Below, piece after piece: positions 37,208 to 45,665 of a stretch of 64,000 bases of DNA. Positions within the stretch are counted from its first letter, which is position 1. Every line of letters starts with the position of its first letter. The stretch is taken from the NCBI GenBank assembly GCA_016714045.1, contig JADJNY010000001.1, positions 682,001 to 746,000 on the forward strand, given 5' to 3'. Under the pieces are notes generated by a model. It saw only the letters and a list, made by a program, of their open reading frames with translations. It did not search any database and was not told the DNA's origin. Both the position numbers and the translations under genes were made by a program. The stretch is from Planctomycetota bacterium (GTDB lineage Bacteria; Planctomycetota; UBA1135; GCA-002686595).

Positions 37208-38425
37208 ATGCAGCTCGCCCTCCTCCTCCTCGCCGCGGCGCTCCTCGCCGGCGACGCAAAAAAACGCACGCCCGATCTCGTCGTCACCGCGAGCGGAGCG
37301 CGCCTCGGCGGCCGCGTCGTCTACGAGGACGACGCGCGCGTCGTCGTCCAGGACGGTTCGCGGACGACCGAGGTCGCGCGGCGCGACGTGAAGGAGCTGC
37401 GCTCCCGCGCCGCGCTGTCGCGCGCGCTGCTCGAACGCTGGAACGCGCTCGCGCCGACGGACGTGCCCGGGCTCGTGACGCTCGCGCAGTCGGCGCGCGA
37501 GAAGGATCTCCTCGAGGAAGCGGAGCTCTTCGCCTGGCACGCGCTCGTCCTCGATCCGCGCAACGAGGCGGCCCACCTCCTCCTGGGACACGCGCGGCGC
37601 GGCGAGGGTTGGACGTTCCAGGACGGCGCGCGGCGCTGGCCGTTCGAGAAGCGCGACGAGGTCCACCGCGAGTTCGGCTCGGCGTGGCGCTTAGAAGGGC
37701 CGCACTTCACGCTGCGGACGAACCTCCCGGTTGCGGCCGCGACGACGCTCGCCCTCGACCTCGAGAACGCGTACCAGGCCTTCTACTCGGCCTTCGGCCG
37801 CGAACTCGGGCTCCACGAGCTGCTCGTCCCGCTCGGCGCGGACGTCCACGCGGACAAGGCGTCCTTTCCCGAGCAGGTGGGCGGCCGCACCGCGTGGTTC
37901 GATCGGGACCGCGAGGTGCTCGTCGTCGACGCGAGCCGCGGCTTCGATCGCGGGTCGGCGCTCCACGAGGCAACGCACGCGCTCCTCCACGCGACCTCGA
38001 CGCGCGCGCGCAATTCCCCCGGCGCGATCCCGGCGTGGGTCGACGAGGGACTCGCGGAGTACATGGCGTGGTCGTTCACGGGCGAGCCGGGCCGCGCGCG
38101 CTTCGCCGCGGGCGGCGTCGCGAAGGCGCACTTCGAGCGGCACGCCGGCGCGAAGGACGCGTACGACCTCGCGCGCGTGCTCACGTTCGGCTCGAGCGAC
38201 TACACGTCCTCGAGCCAGGCCGACCTGAAGTACTCGGAGAGCTACACGCTCGTGCACTTCCTGTTGCACGGCGACGGGGGCGCGCTGCGGCCGCGCTTCC
38301 TCGCGTTCGTGCTCGGCGCCTACCAGGGGCAGGGATCGCCGACACATTTCAAGAAGGCCATGGGCGGCGATGCCGCGGCGCTGGAGCGCGGCTGGAACGC
38401 GTGGGTGCTCGAGCACGCGCGCTGA
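37208..38425 (+). CDS. Secreted gluzincin-like protein (DUF1570-type, HEATH motif)
   Basis: 405 residues from the ATG at 37208, which opens a short signal peptide (MQLALLLLAAALLAGDA). Residues 20-150 hold a small SH3-like strand set (GARLGGRVVYEDDARVVVQD) and TPR-like helices. The C-terminal half is a zinc-metallopeptidase-like domain: ALHEATHALLHA (HExxH) followed by PAWVDEGLAEYMAW (third ligand Glu), as in DUF1570/peptidase MA-like proteins of planctomycetes. It probably acts outside the cytoplasm, with peptide substrates unknown. It is divergent from the envelope locus. Confidence 0.8.
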   Translation: MQLALLLLAAALLAGDAKKRTPDLVVTASGARLGGRVVYEDDARVVVQDGSRTTEVARRDVKELRSRAALSRALLERWNALAPTDVPGLVTLAQSAREKDLLEEAELFAWHALVLDPRNEAAHLLLGHARRGEGWTFQDGARRWPFEKRDEVHREFGSAWRLEGPHFTLRTNLPVAAATTLALDLENAYQAFYSAFGRELGLHELLVPLGADVHADKASFPEQVGGRTAWFDRDREVLVVDASRGFDRGSALHEATHALLHATSTRARNSPGAIPAWVDEGLAEYMAWSFTGEPGRARFAAGGVAKAHFERHAGAKDAYDLARVLTFGSSDYTSSSQADLKYSESYTLVHFLLHGDGGALRPRFLAFVLGAYQGQGSPTHFKKAMGGDAAALERGWNAWVLEHAR

Positions 38426-38630
38426 ACGCCGCGCATCGAGTCGAGGAACGCGCAACCCAGGTTCGCACGTACCTGCACGAGTCGGCGTGGCGCTCGTCCG
38501 CCGCCGCGGCGCGAACGGGATGGGATCGGCGCGTCCTCCCGGCGCGAACACGCGTGAGGCGCTGCGCGCGACTTGCTACAACGAGCCCGCGCCGCGACGG
38601 CATCGCGGCTCGTGATCGGCAGGTGCTCCG

Positions 38631-39776
38631 ATGATCCTCGCGTTCCTCTTCGTGCTCCAGACGGCCGCCCCGGCCGAGGTCCTCTCCTCGAACGGCCGCT
38701 ACGTCGCCGTGCTCGCGCCGCGCGCCGGCGAGACCGGGGCCGCGGCCCGCATCGACCTCGTCGTGCACGAGCTGCGGCCCGGCGCCGAGCGACGGAAGCT
38801 CTGGAGCGGGCTCCTCGCCGCGGATCGGGCCGACGCGCCCGCGGGCACGCGCCGCGACTTCGTGACGGACGACGGCGCGGCCTTCGTGCGGATCGACGCG
38901 GCGCCCGGCACGGCGCCCGCGCTACGCGAGGTGCTCAAGGGCACGAACGCGGCGACGCTCTCGCTCTCCGACCTCGCGGCGGAGCCCGACGCGAGCGGCC
39001 GCTGGATCGACCTCGAGCACGGCCTGCGCTGGCGCGCCAACGACGGCGGCATCAACGCGCGGTGGACGCTCGACCTGCTCGGTTTGGACGGCCTCGTGCG
39101 CACGCTCGACCTCGACGGGGGACAGCTCGAGCTCCTGCGCGACACGACGCGCGTGCTCGACCTGCTCGTGCATCCGCCCGTGCCCGAGCCCGTCTTCCCG
39201 GCGACGCAGGAGACCTACGTCGACACGTGGGACGGACCGCGCCTCGCCTACTCGGGCGCCACGCTCGAGTTCGAGGGCCACGGCCACGACCCGAGCGAGG
39301 GCTGGCGCTTCATCGGCTTCCAGGTGATCGGCAACCCGTTCGACACGCACAAGCTCGTCCTCGTGCCGCGCGGCGTACCCCCGCAGAACGCGGCGGCGCA
39401 GGTCCTGAAGCCGCACCTCTGGACCGCGCGCGTCAACGGCCTCCCGCCCGGCCTGTTCCAGGTCGAGATCTGCGGCCGCGAGACCGCCGCGGGCGACGCG
39501 CGCCGCGACCCGGGTCGGTTCGACCCCGCGGGGCGCATGATCGAGCTCGTCACGCCGCACCTCGTCGCCGAGCTGCGGCTCCCCGGCGCCGCGAACGCGC
39601 GCGACGCGATCGCGCTCTACGACGACGGCCGGCTCGAGCTCGAGTTCGGCGGACGCCGCGTCGCGCGCCTCGCGACGGTCGAGGACGAAACGCGCCTGCG
39701 CGGCCGCGTCGCGTCGCTGCCGCTCGAAGCCCGCGCGCGCCGGCGGCGTCCGACGTCGAGCGCGCGGGCGCGCTGA
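38631..39776 (+). CDS. Secreted beta-rich hypothetical protein, probably the N-terminal part of a YceI fusion
   Basis: 381 residues as read. A short signal-like start (MILAFLFVLQTAAPAE) is followed by beta-rich sequence with no family I recognise (RWIDLEHGLRWRANDGGINA, LEFEGHGHDPSEGWRFIGFQ, VNGLPPGLFQVEICGR). The last 18 residues (ARARRRRPTSSARAR) look like out-of-frame sequence. At 39735-39750 the GC run GCCCGCGCGCGCCGGCGG has, by this reading, one CG unit too many; without it the frame continues as LEARAPAASDVERAGALTW straight into the YceI domain downstream. A single protein of about 615 residues is therefore likely. Confidence 0.6.
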   Translation: MILAFLFVLQTAAPAEVLSSNGRYVAVLAPRAGETGAAARIDLVVHELRPGAERRKLWSGLLAADRADAPAGTRRDFVTDDGAAFVRIDAAPGTAPALREVLKGTNAATLSLSDLAAEPDASGRWIDLEHGLRWRANDGGINARWTLDLLGLDGLVRTLDLDGGQLELLRDTTRVLDLLVHPPVPEPVFPATQETYVDTWDGPRLAYSGATLEFEGHGHDPSEGWRFIGFQVIGNPFDTHKLVLVPRGVPPQNAAAQVLKPHLWTARVNGLPPGLFQVEICGRETAAGDARRDPGRFDPAGRMIELVTPHLVAELRLPGAANARDAIALYDDGRLELEFGGRRVARLATVEDETRLRGRVASLPLEARARRRRPTSSARAR

Positions 39777-39808
39777 CGTGGCGCACGAAGGAGCGGCCCG
39801 CGCGCATC

Positions 39809-40480
39809 GTGCTCTCGAGCGAGCTCTCCGGCGCCGCGCGCGCGCTCGTCGACGACCTGAAGGCGCTGCGCGAGGGCCTCGACCCCGCGCGCGCGACCGT
39901 CGCCTACGCGCTCGACCCGGCGAAGAGCTCGCTCCTCGTGCGCACGGGCTCCGCCGGGCTGTTCTCGGCGTTCGGGCACGACCACGAGCTCGGCGCGAAG
40001 ACGTTCAGCGCGCACTTCGACGTCGACGAACGCGACGTGTTCCGCTCCAAGGTCGCGTTCACCGTCGACGCCACGTCCTTCCACGTCGTCGACAAGGAGA
40101 GCGCCGACGACGCGAAGGAGATCGAGGCGAACATGAACAACGGCGTGCTCGAGAGCGCGCGCTTCCCGAAGATCGAGTTCGCGAGCACCGGGCTCGCGCT
40201 GCGGCAAGGCGAGCCCGCCGAGCGCGGCCTCGCGGCCTTCGCCGGCAAGGAGGTCGAGGTGACGCTGACGGGCGAGCTCACGTTGCACGGCCAGAAGCGC
40301 ACCGTCCGGATCCCGGGCAAGCTGAAGCTCGAGCGCGACCTCCTGCGCGTGCGCGGCGAATTCGCCCTCAAGCAGACGGACTACGGCATGACCCCGTACT
40401 CCGCCGTCGGAGGCGCGGTGAAGGTCGAGGACAAGCTGCGCGTCGTCTACGACTTCCAGGCGCCGCGCGAGAAGCGCTGA
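39809..40480 (+). CDS. YceI-family domain (polyisoprenoid-binding-like), likely frameshifted from the preceding gene
   Basis: The YceI lipocalin-like domain runs from YALDPAKSSLLVRTGSAG through FGHDHELGAKTFSAHFDVDE, ANMNNGVLESARFPKIEFAS and ELTLHGQKRTVRIPGKLKL to KQTDYGMTPYSAVGGAVKV, so it is complete. Members bind isoprenoid-like lipids in the periplasm. No ATG or convincing ribosome site is present: the only in-frame start is a GTG at 39809, and no signal peptide could precede the domain. Both facts favour fusion to the upstream secreted protein through a frame error near 39740. The convergent M28 gene follows after 21 bp. Confidence 0.8.
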   Translation: MLSSELSGAARALVDDLKALREGLDPARATVAYALDPAKSSLLVRTGSAGLFSAFGHDHELGAKTFSAHFDVDERDVFRSKVAFTVDATSFHVVDKESADDAKEIEANMNNGVLESARFPKIEFASTGLALRQGEPAERGLAAFAGKEVEVTLTGELTLHGQKRTVRIPGKLKLERDLLRVRGEFALKQTDYGMTPYSAVGGAVKVEDKLRVVYDFQAPREKR

Positions 40481-40501
40481 GCCGCGCGCTCGCGGCGCGG
40501 T

Positions 40502-42847
40502 TCAGAGCTCCGCGCGGCGCGCGGCGACGCCGACCGCGCCCTCGCCGTGCGGCTCGAAGCCCAAGGGCAGCGCGCGGCGGAGCTCGCCGAGCGCTCCCGC
40601 GTCGCACGCGTCGACGTCGAGCACGTCGAGCGCGACGGGCTCCGCTCCGCGCACGCCGAGCCCGACGACGACCTCCTCGGTCCCGAACCCGATCAGCGTG
40701 AGCGAGCCGCGCAGGTGCAGCTCCTTCCGCTCGCCGCGCGCGTCGCGCAGGACCCGCGCCGTGACGCCCTTCGGGAGTTCGAGCGCGACGATGCGAGCGG
40801 CGCGCGGCGACGCGAGCGCGAGCCGCACGACGCGCTCCTCGTTGGCGAACCCGCAGCCTTCCGTCGTCCCGTCCCAGGCAGCCCGCACGTCCGCGCGCGG
40901 CGGTTCGAGCCCGAGGCGCGGCGCGTCGGCGGAGCGCAGGCGCCCCGAGCGCGGCCACCACGGGAACGGGTTCTCCGCGGCCGCGCCGAACCCGCGCGCG
41001 TCGAGCCACGCCGCGAGGTCGCGCGCGCCGAGATCGCGCACGCCGACCTTCGCGCGCGCCTCGCCGGCCCGCTCGACGTGCGCGAGGAAGGTCGGCTCGG
41101 GCTCGTCCGCGCGTCGCTCGGGCTCGGCGAGCGCGAGGATCGTGCTCGCGAGCGCGAGCGCGGTCGTGCCCAGCGCGACCGCGACGCGCGCGCGTCGGGA
41201 CGCAGGCGCGAGCAGCATGGCCAGCGGCGCCGCGCACCACGCGGAGCCCGCGGCGAGCGCCGCGCACGCGGGCAGCGTGCGCGTGCGCAGCTCGAAGACC
41301 TCCTCGAGGCCGGCGAGGAACGGCAGCCAGAAGAGCGCGCTCACGAACGCGAGGAGGAGCGCTGCCCGCGCCGGCGGCCGCGCGACGACCGCCGTCGCAG
41401 CGGCGAGCGGCAGCGCGAACGCGTAGCTCGCGCCGGGCACGAACACCGCGACCGCGAGGCCCGCGACCGCGTGCGCCAGGAGGACGCCGAGCCCGAGGCC
41501 GCGCGCGGCGAGTCCTCGTTCGCCGGGGGCGAGCAGCGCCGCCGCCCACGCGACCGCCGCGCTGCCGGCGAGCGCGATCGCCGCGCGCGCGGCCGCCGAC
41601 TCGGGCGGCCACGGATAGACGCCGCTGCGGCCGGAGGTCACGAGCGCGTCGAGCGCGAGCGCGAGCCCCGCCGCAAACGTGAGCGACGCGAGCATGATGC
41701 CTGCGCCGCGCGCGAGCTCGCTCCAACGCGCAGACCGTTCGCGCGTGGAGCGTCGCGCGGCGAGGAGCACGGCGCCGAGGAGGAGTGCTGCGATCCACGG
41801 CGCCATCCAAGCGGGCCAGCGCACGAGGAACGCGCCCGCGACGTCCGCGTAGACCGCGTCGCCCGCGGCTCCCGGCATCGAGATCGGCTCGACTCGCGCC
41901 GCGAGCGCGCGCGTCACGGCGAGCGCGTTCTCGGCGTGGTGTTGGAGGGCGTCCAGGTCGAGGTGCTCGCGGTCGTCGAGGCGCGTGTGGTAGTGCCGGC
42001 CGCCGCCGACGAACGCGAAGTTGATCCCGGGGAGGCCCGCGGCCTGGAACACGGTCAGGTCCGTGTCGTTCGGCATGCGCCGGTACACCTCGACGGACAC
42101 GGAGCTCGCCGAGGGGTGGGGGAGCGCCGCGCACGCGGCGACGAGCTCCGCGTTGCCGGCGGAGGTCTCGAACATGCGGCTCGCTCCGCGCGTGCCGCGC
42201 GCCTCGACATTGACGACGACGGCGACGTCGCCGCGGTACGCGCTCTCCTCGACGAAGGCCTGGGCGCCGAGCAGGCCCATCTCCTCGCCGTCGTCGAACA
42301 GGATTCGCACGGGGCGCGCGAGCGGCTCGTCGATCGTCTGCAGGGCGCGCGCGACCTCGAGCAGCGCGGCGACGCCCGCGCCGTCGTCGCCCGCGCCCGG
42401 CCCCGCCGCGACCGAATCGTAGTGCGCGCAGAGGAGCACGGCGCCGGGCGCGGGGATGCGCCCCGCGCCGCGTTCGCGCGACCGCGCGCTGCGCGCGTCG
42501 GGCACGACGACGTTGCGCACGCGCGCGAGCACGTTGCCGCGCAGCACCGTGTGCTCCTCGACGACGGGCGCGAGGCCGAGCCGTTCGAGCTCGGCGACGA
42601 GGCGCTCGCGGACGCGCGCGTGCTCGGCGCTGCCGACCGGGTGCGGAGTGCGAGCGTCGAAGACACGTTCGTGGAACGCGCGGGCGCGCGCCGCGGACGC
42701 GACCTCGGCCGGCGCGTCGGCGGGGAGCGCGCGCGGCGGGCGCGTGAGCGCGCGCAGGAGCGGCGCGGCGGCGAACAAGAGCGCGGACGCGACGAGGAAC
42801 GCGGCGAGCGGCCGGCCGGGCGTCGCGGGTCTCGTCGGCGTGTCCAC
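40502..42847 (-). CDS. M28 metallopeptidase with multi-helix membrane domain (ERMP1-like)
   Basis: 781 residues. One N-terminal helix (LAAFLVASALLFAAAPLLRAL), then an M28 catalytic domain (residues 50-340) with LLCAHYDSVAAGPGAGDDGA (His, Asp ligands), ILFDDGEEMGLLGAQAF (catalytic and ligand Glu), VVNVEARGTRG and GGGRHYHTRLDD (last His). About eight hydrophobic segments follow (residues 350-570), then a soluble C-terminal domain (RVVRLALASPRAARIVALEL). This layout resembles eukaryotic ERMP1/Fxna and its bacterial relatives. The catalytic domain should face the periplasm. Substrate unknown. Confidence 0.88.
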   Translation of the reverse strand: MDTPTRPATPGRPLAAFLVASALLFAAAPLLRALTRPPRALPADAPAEVASAARARAFHERVFDARTPHPVGSAEHARVRERLVAELERLGLAPVVEEHTVLRGNVLARVRNVVVPDARSARSRERGAGRIPAPGAVLLCAHYDSVAAGPGAGDDGAGVAALLEVARALQTIDEPLARPVRILFDDGEEMGLLGAQAFVEESAYRGDVAVVVNVEARGTRGASRMFETSAGNAELVAACAALPHPSASSVSVEVYRRMPNDTDLTVFQAAGLPGINFAFVGGGRHYHTRLDDREHLDLDALQHHAENALAVTRALAARVEPISMPGAAGDAVYADVAGAFLVRWPAWMAPWIAALLLGAVLLAARRSTRERSARWSELARGAGIMLASLTFAAGLALALDALVTSGRSGVYPWPPESAAARAAIALAGSAAVAWAAALLAPGERGLAARGLGLGVLLAHAVAGLAVAVFVPGASYAFALPLAAATAVVARPPARAALLLAFVSALFWLPFLAGLEEVFELRTRTLPACAALAAGSAWCAAPLAMLLAPASRRARVAVALGTTALALASTILALAEPERRADEPEPTFLAHVERAGEARAKVGVRDLGARDLAAWLDARGFGAAAENPFPWWPRSGRLRSADAPRLGLEPPRADVRAAWDGTTEGCGFANEERVVRLALASPRAARIVALELPKGVTARVLRDARGERKELHLRGSLTLIGFGTEEVVVGLGVRGAEPVALDVLDVDACDAGALGELRRALPLGFEPHGEGAVGVAARRAEL

Positions 42848-42941
42848 GCAGGGCGCAGCCTACGCGACGCTGTGCGGCCGATCGAGCCCAGGCGCCGCGC
42901 ATCAAGCCGGGCTCCGCGCGTCATGCGTCAGGCCGCGCGTC

Positions 42942-43020
42942 GCGCGTCCGGCGTCAGCCCGTGCGTCGCGCGTCAGCCCGCGCGTCCGGCGTCAGCCAGC
43001 GCGCCGCGCGTCCACTCGCG
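42942..43020. repeat. Short imperfect direct repeat, 38-bp period
   Basis: The 18-mer GCGCGTCCGGCGTCAGCC occurs at 42942-42959 and again at 42980-42997, with related GCGTCAG pieces on both sides (42916-43035). It fills most of the gap between two minus-strand genes; no gene or terminator is seen there. Confidence 0.6.
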
Positions 43021-43029
43021 TGTCGCGCG

Positions 43030-44136
43030 TCAGGCGGTCCGCCGGCGCAGCGCCGCGTGGAGCTCGAGGTTCGACTCGGCGATCGCTCGCAGAAGGCCCG
43101 AGCGCCGATCGAAGTCGTCTTCGCGGCCGGAGAGGCCCTGCACGTCGCGGTAGACGGACGCGACGCCGCTCTCGAGGCCTTTCGCGCGCGCGAGACGGTC
43201 TTTCTCGAGCTCGCTCTCCGTCAGCGCGCGCTGCATCTTCGCGATGCGGCGCTCGTAGTGCTCGAGCTCGCTCTTGAACCGTTCCTCGCGCTCGGCGAGC
43301 GCGCGTTCGAACGCGGACTTCGCGAGCTCGAGGAGCCGCGCCTCGACCGCCGCGAGGTCCAGGCCGGGCGCGGAGGACGGCGCGGGCAGGAGTTCGGCGA
43401 CGCGCGCCACGACCGGATCGTCCGAAAGCGTGCGGCGCGGCGGTGCGGGGAGCTCGCGCGCGGGCGCGCTCGCCGTCGACGGCGTCGCGACCGCGGCCGG
43501 CGGCGTGGACGGCGTCTCGGTGCGCGTCGGCTCGACGCGCGTTCCGGCCTCTTGTGCGTGGATCGTCGGCGCGGGCAGCGGCACCGGCGCGCGCGGTCCC
43601 TTCGTGCGCTCGATGCGGCGTTGGTGCAGCTCGTAGAGCTCGCTGTGGACGCAGCCCTCGCCGCCGTTCGAGCGCGCGACCTCGAGTCCGTCGCGCGCCA
43701 CGGCGACGAGCGTGTCGAACCAGGGGTCGAGCCCCGCGCGCGTCGCGGCGACGCCGATCCCGAGGCCGACGCGCACGGGTGCTGGCTCCCCGGGCAGCGC
43801 GAGCTGGCGCGCGGCGGCGATCAGTTCGCGCGCGAACGACTCCGCGCCGTCGACGCCGGTGCCGTGCAAGAGCACCAGGAGCTCCGACTCGCGCTGCACG
43901 GCGACGAGGCCCTCGGGGGGCGCGGCCGCGGCGAGCTCGGCGCCGAGCGCCGCGAGCAAGGGGGCCTGGCGCTCCGGCGCCACGCGGGCGAAGCGCGCGA
44001 CCTCGATGCAGAGGAGCGCGACCGGAGCGTGGCGCGCGCGCGCGAGCTCGAAGTCGAGCTCCATGCGGGGCCAGAGCTCAGCGAACGAAGGCCCGCGGGC
44101 ATCGCCCGCGAGCGTGGCTTGGAGGGCGAGGGTCAT
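43030..44136 (-). CDS. Degenerate GGDEF-like domain protein with C-terminal coiled coil
   Basis: 368 residues. Residues 20-170 resemble a nucleotidyl-cyclase fold: ELDFELARARHAPVALLCIE, then ARELIAAARQLALPGEPAPV and VRVGLGIGVAATR, then LVAVARDGLEVARSNGGEGC; these match the LD.DhFK, GGDEF and AD.ALY.AK regions. The signature GGDEF loop reads RESELLVL, so diguanylate cyclase activity is not expected. A Pro/Thr-rich linker (residues 180-260) leads to a long coiled coil (EREERFKSELEHYERRIAKMQRA). No signal peptide. It may be a nucleotide sensor or structural protein. Divergent from efp, 301 bp away. Confidence 0.6.
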   Translation of the reverse strand: MTLALQATLAGDARGPSFAELWPRMELDFELARARHAPVALLCIEVARFARVAPERQAPLLAALGAELAAAAPPEGLVAVQRESELLVLLHGTGVDGAESFARELIAAARQLALPGEPAPVRVGLGIGVAATRAGLDPWFDTLVAVARDGLEVARSNGGEGCVHSELYELHQRRIERTKGPRAPVPLPAPTIHAQEAGTRVEPTRTETPSTPPAAVATPSTASAPARELPAPPRRTLSDDPVVARVAELLPAPSSAPGLDLAAVEARLLELAKSAFERALAEREERFKSELEHYERRIAKMQRALTESELEKDRLARAKGLESGVASVYRDVQGLSGREDDFDRRSGLLRAIAESNLELHAALRRRTA

Positions 44137-44437
44137 CCCGGGTGCTGTGCGGGTCCCCGGCTCGCGCCCGGAGCGTACCCGGAGAAGCCTACCCCGGCCC
44201 GGCGCCCCGCGCGGCCCCGGGGGGCGTCCCGGAAGCGGAAACGGCTTCCGGGAGCTCGGGAGCGCGCTCCTGGATGACGCGGGCGCGGCCGATCCCTATG
44301 CTCTCGCGCCCCAACCGCGGGTTCGCACGCCGATTCCGGACGTCGAGCGCGGTGGGACGACGACGTGCGCTGCACGGCCCGCCGACGGCGGAGCGCGACG
44401 CGGCCGCGCACCCCCTCTCGCCTGGAGACCGATCGGC
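44137..44437. promoter_or_regulatory. Divergent region before efp
   Basis: 301 bp of GC-rich sequence between the GGDEF-like gene and efp. CCTATGCTCT near 44294 is the only mildly AT-rich spot. GGAGA at 44424-44428 is the likely ribosome-binding site of efp. No ORF supported. Confidence 0.45.
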
Positions 44438-44986
44438 ATGCAAGTGAACGCGCTGGAGCTGCGCAAGGGCGTCCTGGTGGATTACCAGGGACGCATCTGC
44501 ACCGTGATCCACTGGAACATCTGGAAGAGCGACCGCCGAAGCCGCGTGCAGATGCGCGTGAAGGACCTCCTCACCGGCCGCGTGAGCGAGATCACCGCGC
44601 AGGGCGACGACCGGTACGACGTCCTCGAGAACGAGACGATCGAGCTCGAACACTCCTACCGCGAAGGCAACGACGAGGTCTTCTACACCCCCGAGGGCGA
44701 GGAGTACCGCTGCCCGGCCGTCGGCGTCGAGGAGCAGCTCCAGTGGAAGGTCGATCGTTACAAGGGCCTCTTGATCGACGGCAAGCTCGTCACGATCCAG
44801 CTCCCGCCGAGCGTCGTCGCGACCGTCGTCGAAACGGCGCCCGTCATGAAGGGCTCCGGTCAGACCGGCCTGAAGGACGCGGTGCTCGACAACGGCGTCA
44901 AGGTGCGCGTCGGCATGATCGTGGCGGTCGGCGACAAGGTGCGCCTCGACTCCGAATCGTACGAGTACAAGGAACGCGTGACCTGA
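44438..44986 (+). CDS. efp: Elongation factor P family protein
   Basis: 182 residues, the normal EF-P length, with three beta domains: KOW-like domain I (LRKGVLVDYQGRICTVIHWN), domain II (VEEQLQWKVDRYKGLLIDG, VTIQLPPSVVATVVETAPVM) and domain III (VLDNGVKVRVGMIVAVGDKV, RLDSESYEYKERV). It would relieve ribosome stalling at polyproline. The tip of the domain I loop reads WKSDRRSRV: an Arg stands where E. coli EF-P has the beta-lysylated Lys (KPGKG), similar to EarP-type EF-P (SGRN) or to EfpL/YeiP. No modifying enzyme gene is in the window. Whether it is the main EF-P or the EfpL type is open. Confidence 0.9.
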   Translation: MQVNALELRKGVLVDYQGRICTVIHWNIWKSDRRSRVQMRVKDLLTGRVSEITAQGDDRYDVLENETIELEHSYREGNDEVFYTPEGEEYRCPAVGVEEQLQWKVDRYKGLLIDGKLVTIQLPPSVVATVVETAPVMKGSGQTGLKDAVLDNGVKVRVGMIVAVGDKVRLDSESYEYKERVT

Positions 44987-45134
44987 CGTTCGAGTTCGCC
45001 TGCGGCGAGCGAGCGCTCGCCTCCGCCCGAACCGAGAGCTGCGTGGAGACGTGGGGACCCCGTGCGCGGGCTCCCGACGTCTCCCGCGCGTTTCGGACGA
45101 CGCGCGTGGACGAGGCGCGCGCCGTTTCCGTCGC

Positions 45135-45180
45135 GCGCGCGGCCCCGGCGAAGCGCGCGGCCCCGGCGAAGCGCGCGGCC
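45135..45180. repeat. 18-bp tandem repeat, 2.5 copies
   Basis: Unit GCGCGCGGCCCCGGCGAA at 45135-45152 and 45153-45170, with a partial third copy. It lies in the 217-bp gap between the convergent efp and the candidate selenoprotein gene and might replace a terminator. Confidence 0.75.
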
Positions 45181-45203
45181 GATGTGGGGGACGAAGGGCG
45201 CGG

Positions 45204-45557
45204 TCAGCCGCCGATGAACAGCTTGCAGCTCGGGCACTTCGTGGGCCCCGCGGCGAAGCGCGTGCCGCACGCCGGGCACTCGCGCTCGTTCGAATCGAGG
45301 TCGATCACGGCCTGCACCGCACGGCGGGCGTCGCCCTCGAACTGCTCTTCCCACTGGGTCTGCATCGCGGCGATCGCGCGCTCCCGATCCAGGCTCGCGA
45401 CCGCGAGCCACAGCTTCGTCCCTCAGGACGAACAGTTCTTCGCGGGCGGGCGGACGATCTCGGCGGCGATCCCGGCGCGCGCGAGGCTGCGTTGGATCTC
45501 GCGCAGGCTGTCCGTGCTGCCTTCGGCGATGACGGTGCTCTCCAGGTCTTCGTGCAT
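45204..45557 (-). CDS. Candidate selenoprotein: small DUF2007-like/zinc-ribbon protein with in-frame TGA in a CSSU motif
   Basis: From the ATG at 45557 the frame reads MHEDLESTVIAEGSTDSL and AGIAAEIVRPPAKNCSS, meets TGA at 45425-45423, then continues in the same frame as GTKLWLAVASLDRERAI and, after more helix, ECPACGTRF...TKCPSCKLFIGG to TGA at 45204. Protein-like sequence lies on both sides: a beta-alpha-beta domain like DUF2007 before and across the TGA, and a Cys4 zinc ribbon (Cys94, 97, 108, 111) after it. If TGA is selenocysteine (residue 45) the motif is C-S-S-U, the classical CxxU redox pair, in a 117-residue protein. A SECIS-like hairpin follows. If it is a true stop, the product is a truncated 44-residue protein. 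No sel genes are in the window. Confidence 0.6.
45392..45409 (-). promoter_or_regulatory. SECIS-like hairpin downstream of the in-frame TGA
   Basis: On the minus strand GGCTCGCGGTCGCGAGCC: a 7-bp perfect stem with loop GGTC. The stem starts 13 bases after the TGA and the loop about 20 bases after it. Bacterial SECIS elements have a small apical loop with a G among its first two bases, at about 16-37 bases from UGA; this hairpin fits. GC-rich DNA forms hairpins often, so this alone is weak. Confidence 0.45.
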
Positions 45558-45665
45558 GGCGGAGTTCGGAGGTTTCGGGCGTGGGGGCGGGGCCGCGCTT
45601 GCCGCGGACACACAGGATTTCCTAGCCTGGACATCGGCGCAACGCCCTACTCGACTCGAGCCCAC

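Noticed and set aside
45423..45557. A 44-residue protein ending at the TGA
   Set aside because: The same frame continues with conserved-looking strand, helix and a complete zinc ribbon, which a non-coding tail would not show; the shorter product remains possible if no selenocysteine machinery exists.
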